A stretch of DNA of 64,000 bases from Streptomyces chattanoogensis (GTDB taxonomy: Bacteria; Actinomycetota; Actinomycetes; Streptomycetales; Streptomycetaceae). The position numbers and the translations under genes are program-made. The stretch is from NCBI RefSeq assembly GCF_001294335.1, contig NZ_LGKG01000185.1:142377-206376 (forward strand), read 5' to 3'. The notes under the pieces are model-generated. The model was not told the DNA's origin. It made no database searches and worked only from the letters and a program-made list of their open reading frames with translations. Positions 61,459 to 64,000 of this stretch are shown in pieces. Positions within the stretch are counted from its first letter, which is position 1; each line of letters begins with the position of its first letter.

Positions 61459-61655
61459 TGCCCCGCAACTGTCGCTCCGTCCACTTGCCGGACCCGGCGC
61501 CGATGCCGGAGCCAGAGGCTGCTCCCGGCTGCGACGTGTGCGCCGCCCTGGCCCGCCAGCGTGAGGCGGCGCGTGCCATCGGAGACACGACGACCGTGAT
61601 CGACCGCAACATCGAGCTTCGCCGCCACCCTCACGGAACGGTGGTGCGCACATGA
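61458..61655 (+). CDS. Small-gene operon protein 2 (CxxC)
   Basis: A 65-residue protein with a Pro-rich N-terminus, a CDVCAALARQREAARAIGDT segment (CxxC followed by a helix) and a basic end IELRRHPHGTVVR. ATG 61458 overlaps the previous stop (ATGA). Possibly metal-binding; no known family. Confidence 0.68.
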   Translation: MPRNCRSVHLPDPAPMPEPEAAPGCDVCAALARQREAARAIGDTTTVIDRNIELRRHPHGTVVRT

Positions 61656-61897
61656 GCGCCGGCGCATGGTCGCGGTGGTGCCACCGGGCAGAGGAAGCGT
61701 GGAACCGGCATGTCAGGCATCGGGAGTTGTACCGCCAGCTTGATCTCGTGCGGGCGGACCTCAAGGCCCGTGCCGCGTGGGTAAATCAGCTGTCCGATGA
61801 GGAGATCGCGGAGATGCTGCGTGGTCTGACCGCGTGCATGGATGCTGTGCTGGAGACGGGCAGTGATGCCCCGGAGCGTCCGGAGGGTACGTCATGA
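61652..61897 (+). CDS. Small-gene operon protein 3
   Basis: An 81-residue, helical protein (WSRWCHRAEEAWNRHVRHRE, LDLVRADLKARAAWVNQLSD, EIAEMLRGLTACMDAVLETG). It overlaps both neighbours by four bases. There are no catalytic motifs; a coiled or helical adaptor is likely. Confidence 0.7.
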   Translation: MSAGAWSRWCHRAEEAWNRHVRHRELYRQLDLVRADLKARAAWVNQLSDEEIAEMLRGLTACMDAVLETGSDAPERPEGTS

Positions 61898-62142
61898 GGG
61901 CGCGGGAGAGGTTCCTGGAGTGGACGCTTCGGGCCGATCCGAAGGTGGGGCTCAGGCACGTGGGGAAGTGCATGATCTGCTGGGAGTCCTGTGTCGATAC
62001 CCCCTCGGCCGACAAGGCCCGGGACTGGTGCCTCACGCACGTGGGCGCCACCGGCCACACCGGCTTCCGGTTGTCGGCGTTCGAGTTCTTCGATGCCGTC
62101 CTCACTGACCACCCGTCGGTGAACGGCACTCCGCCGACGTAG
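61894..62142 (+). CDS. Small-gene operon protein 4 (Cys/His zinc-knuckle-like)
   Basis: An 82-residue protein with a possible zinc site: CMICWESC, then ARDWCLTHVGATGHTGFRL (Cys and three His). The pattern is that of a small DUF found in many Streptomyces accessory loci (DUF7848-like, from memory). It is last of the four overlapping genes. The role is unknown. Confidence 0.75.
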   Translation: MRARERFLEWTLRADPKVGLRHVGKCMICWESCVDTPSADKARDWCLTHVGATGHTGFRLSAFEFFDAVLTDHPSVNGTPPT

Positions 62143-62188
62143 ACCAGGGCGGGGCTACCCGACTGTGCGCTGGTGTCGCTTGCCTCCG

Positions 62189-63244
62189 TCAGCCTGTCGG
62201 AGGCCCATTGGGCTGGTCGGTCCCGGGCAGGGTGACACGGTACGCATCCAGGGCCGCGGCCCGCTCGTGGTACGGGCGGCGGTGCAGGGTGGACAACAAC
62301 CGCCACATCCGTCGCTCGTCCGCCAGCCGGTGCGGCAGCACCACGCCCAGCGCCTCGGCCAGCGGCTTGCGGCCGGTATTGACCAGCGCCCGTACGGCGG
62401 CGGCCCACTCGTCGGTGGCGTTGACCGCGCACCGGTACCACACGGGCAGGAGCAGCACGAGCGCGGCCGCGGTGCCGAGCAGCACGGCCACGGGCGGATC
62501 GGGGGCGGCCAGGGCGGCCAGGGCGACGGCGGCCAGGGCGGCGTGCCCGTAGAGCAGCGCGACGAAGAAGTCCGCGTTGGTACGGGAGAGTTCGGCCTGC
62601 CGGCGGATCTGTTCGGGCGCGGTGCCGGTGAGCTCGTTCCACAGCACCTGGGTGTCGAGCCGGAAACGGTCGTAGCCGTACTCCTCCAGGCGGCGGATGG
62701 CGTTGCCGAGGAGGGTCGGGGCGATCTGGTCGTCGTCCGCCGGGTAGCGGCTCAGCCGCTCGCCGAGGAGGGCGCGCTGGGCCGCGGTGCGGCGCCGGTC
62801 CCGGCCGGCGGTGGCGGCCAGGCGCGGGTCGGCGCGGAGGCGGGCGAGGCTCTCGGTGTCGGCGGCGGCAAGGGGGGCCGCGGTGCGGGCCCGCCGCTCG
62901 AGGCGCAACAGGGCGATGCGGTCGGCGAGCCGCTGCTTGGCGGCGCGCTGCCGTACGCAGCCGCGCTCGTACGCCCAGGAGGGCCACAGGCTGTAGCCCT
63001 CCAGGATCCGGTAGAGGGGCGTCTGGAGCGCGCTGAGCACCAGCCCGAGGAGCAGGGAGGCGCAGAGCAGCAGCAGCGTGGTGCCGGCGCCGGTCCGCGG
63101 CCACAGGTGCGCCACGGGGGCTGTGTGACGCAGGGTGGGCGCGACGGTGAGGAAGCAGACGGCGAGGTTCAGGCCGGTGGGCAGGATCCAGCCGACGATC
63201 AGCGTCCATGCGCCGCCGAGGACGCTCTTGGCGATGTCACCCAC
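62189..63244 (-). CDS. Conserved multi-pass membrane protein
   Basis: A 351-residue protein. Two N-terminal helices (residues ~10-32 and 50-70), a long cytoplasmic helical region (about 80-230) with LLGNAIRRLEEYGYDRFRLD and QVLWNELTGTAPEQIRRQAE, two helices near 232-275, and a charged C-terminus. The family is unrecognised. GTG 63244. It precedes, 42 bp away on the same strand, a soluble protein gene, so both are probably one operon. Confidence 0.8.
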   Translation of the reverse strand: MGDIAKSVLGGAWTLIVGWILPTGLNLAVCFLTVAPTLRHTAPVAHLWPRTGAGTTLLLLCASLLLGLVLSALQTPLYRILEGYSLWPSWAYERGCVRQRAAKQRLADRIALLRLERRARTAAPLAAADTESLARLRADPRLAATAGRDRRRTAAQRALLGERLSRYPADDDQIAPTLLGNAIRRLEEYGYDRFRLDTQVLWNELTGTAPEQIRRQAELSRTNADFFVALLYGHAALAAVALAALAAPDPPVAVLLGTAAALVLLLPVWYRCAVNATDEWAAAVRALVNTGRKPLAEALGVVLPHRLADERRMWRLLSTLHRRPYHERAAALDAYRVTLPGTDQPNGPPTG

Positions 63245-63286
63245 GGGGCCGGTTCGTCCTTCGTCGCACCGTGCGCATCGCGCCCC

Positions 63287-63778
63287 TCACCATTCGTCCT
63301 CTTCGTCGTCGCCGAAGGGCGGGCCGGGTGGGGTGTTGCCGAGGGGCTTGCGGCGGATCAGGTCGTCGGGGGCGCGATGAACGGCGTCGTGGCTGATCGT
63401 GCGGTGCTGCGTTTCCCCCACCGCGGGGTAGGGGGCTTCGAGGACCGGCGGTCCGCCGTACGGCCGCAAGTCGTCCAGTAGCGCCCGTACGTACCCGGCG
63501 GCATCGGGATGGGCGGCCAGCAGCCTACGGAACCGGAAGCGCCAGGCGGCGATGACGCCCGCCGCCGCGGCGTCGTTGCCGTCTGCCTCGGCCGCCAGGA
63601 GCACTTCCCGGTCCGCGTCGAACGCGGCGGCCAGCGCTTCCCCGTCCCAGTCCCCCGTACCGCCCGACAGCAGCAGCTCGACGACCGCGTCCCGCGCCGG
63701 GAGCCACCGGTCCGTACGCGCTTCCGCGGCCAGCTCGGTCGCCGCCGCCGTGGCCAGTGCCGATAGTTCCGCTTCCAT
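63287..63778 (-). CDS. Conserved soluble actinobacterial protein
   Basis: A 163-residue protein. MEAELSALATAAATELAAEA then RTDRWLPARDAVVELLLSGG recalls a protein type widespread in Streptomyces beginning MEAELTALA; in-frame upstream starts (63826, 63865) are less likely. The middle is helical (AAWRFRFRRLLAAHPDAAGY), and the C-terminus is acidic and Pro-rich. It is located upstream of the membrane protein in the same direction. It has no known function. Confidence 0.8.
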   Translation of the reverse strand: MEAELSALATAAATELAAEARTDRWLPARDAVVELLLSGGTGDWDGEALAAAFDADREVLLAAEADGNDAAAAGVIAAWRFRFRRLLAAHPDAAGYVRALLDDLRPYGGPPVLEAPYPAVGETQHRTISHDAVHRAPDDLIRRKPLGNTPPGPPFGDDEEDEW

Positions 63779-63846
63779 CCGGCCCCCCGCCGTCCGCCGC
63801 CCCACCCCGAAGCGCTGCAGGCCCATTGTGCCGCGCAGGGCGAACG

Positions 63847-63886
63847 CGCGAGGGGCTTCCGGCACATGTGCCGGAAGCCCCTCGCG
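63847..63886. terminator. Perfect 20-bp palindromic terminator
   Basis: CGCGAGGGGCTTCCGGCACA pairs fully with 63867-63886, with no separate loop (apex ACATGT). It lies just downstream (minus strand) of the carboxylase gene. Confidence 0.9.
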
Positions 63887-63903
63887 TTACGGATCGTGCC
63901 GCG

Positions 63904-64000
63904 TCAGTCCTTGATCTCGCAGATCACCGCGCCGGAGGTGAGGGCTGCGCCGACTTCGGCGGTCAGGCCCTTGATGGTGCCGGAGCGGTGGGCGTTGAGG
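63904..64000 (-). CDS. accA2: C-terminus of acetyl/propionyl-CoA carboxylase alpha subunit (biotin carrier)
   Basis: Partial gene; only the last 31 codons are in the window. They read LNAHRSGTIKGLTAEVGAAL then TSGAVICEIKD before the stop at 63904, which is the end of a biotinyl domain (the MKM biotin site lies just outside). This pattern and the position match the alpha chain of Streptomyces acyl-CoA carboxylase, which supplies malonyl- and methylmalonyl-CoA. Confidence 0.85.
   Translation of the reverse strand, partial: LNAHRSGTIKGLTAEVGAALTSGAVICEIKD

Noticed and set aside
60151..62142. Complete integrative conjugative element
   Set aside because: No integrase, excisionase, replication initiator, TraB-type translocase or tRNA attachment site is present; only a regulator and small genes.

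Overview
The window is high-GC DNA with very strong G/C third-position bias, GTG starts, ATGA/GTGA gene overlaps and a gene order I recognise from Streptomyces (the chromosomal block around afsQ1/afsQ2/sigQ and the deo/add/cdd nucleoside genes). I read it as a Streptomyces chromosome. I see no tRNA, rRNA, CRISPR array, insertion sequence or replication origin.

Layout. 0-6.3 kb: an ECF-type sigma factor with a coupled membrane protein, an L,D-transpeptidase lipoprotein, a stand-alone methylmalonyl-CoA mutase large subunit, a nucleotidyltransferase-like protein and a 70-aa CxxC protein. 6.3-9.3 kb: gluconate genes (FadR/GntR regulator, gluconokinase, GntP permease) with an odd array of Shine-Dalgarno-like repeats before the permease. 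9.4-12.2 kb: a small membrane protein and a divergent FAD monooxygenase/TetR pair sharing two near-identical operators. 12.2-20.7 kb: a nonulosonic-acid (sialic acid/Kdn-like) cell-wall polymer cluster: acyltransferase, polysialyltransferase-like enzyme, GT2, a conserved GT-like protein, a CMP-sugar synthetase fused to a HAD phosphatase, a NeuB-type synthase without SAF domain, and another putative transferase.

20.9-34 kb and 46.6-51.2 kb: nucleoside uptake and catabolism. A BMP-type ABC importer feeds cytidine deaminase, pyrimidine nucleoside phosphorylase and adenosine deaminase; deoxyribose-phosphate aldolase, two aldehyde dehydrogenase-family proteins, a phosphopentose/hexose mutase and purine nucleoside phosphorylase lie about 15 kb further on. 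A CG-centred palindrome, TCTACGCGCGTAGA or close variants, precedes six of these transcription units and none of the others, so the genes look like one regulon. A DeoR-family regulator lies 2.8 kb beyond the last one.

34-44.3 kb: small secreted proteins, PspC and VanZ proteins, the AfsQ system (lipoprotein, AfsQ2 kinase, AfsQ1 regulator, divergent SigQ, with a textbook AfsQ1 box between them), a uridine kinase-like protein, and a WXG100-like secretion operon. In that operon two frameshifts and a tandem gene duplication have blurred the gene boundaries. 51.5-58.8 kb: gamma-glutamylcyclotransferase-like protein, an LpdA-type flavoprotein that lacks the redox disulfide, the DeoR regulator, a TetR regulator, a membrane protein and an esterase. 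58.9-62.2 kb is an accessory patch: HAD hydrolase, a decayed XRE/TPR regulator, and a GntR repressor divergent from four tiny overlapping genes with Xba-like operator palindromes. The window ends with two membrane/soluble hypothetical genes and the C-terminus of an acyl-CoA carboxylase alpha chain (biotin carrier domain).

A family of long palindromic elements occurs in three intergenic gaps (31.8, 35.4 and 51.5 kb).
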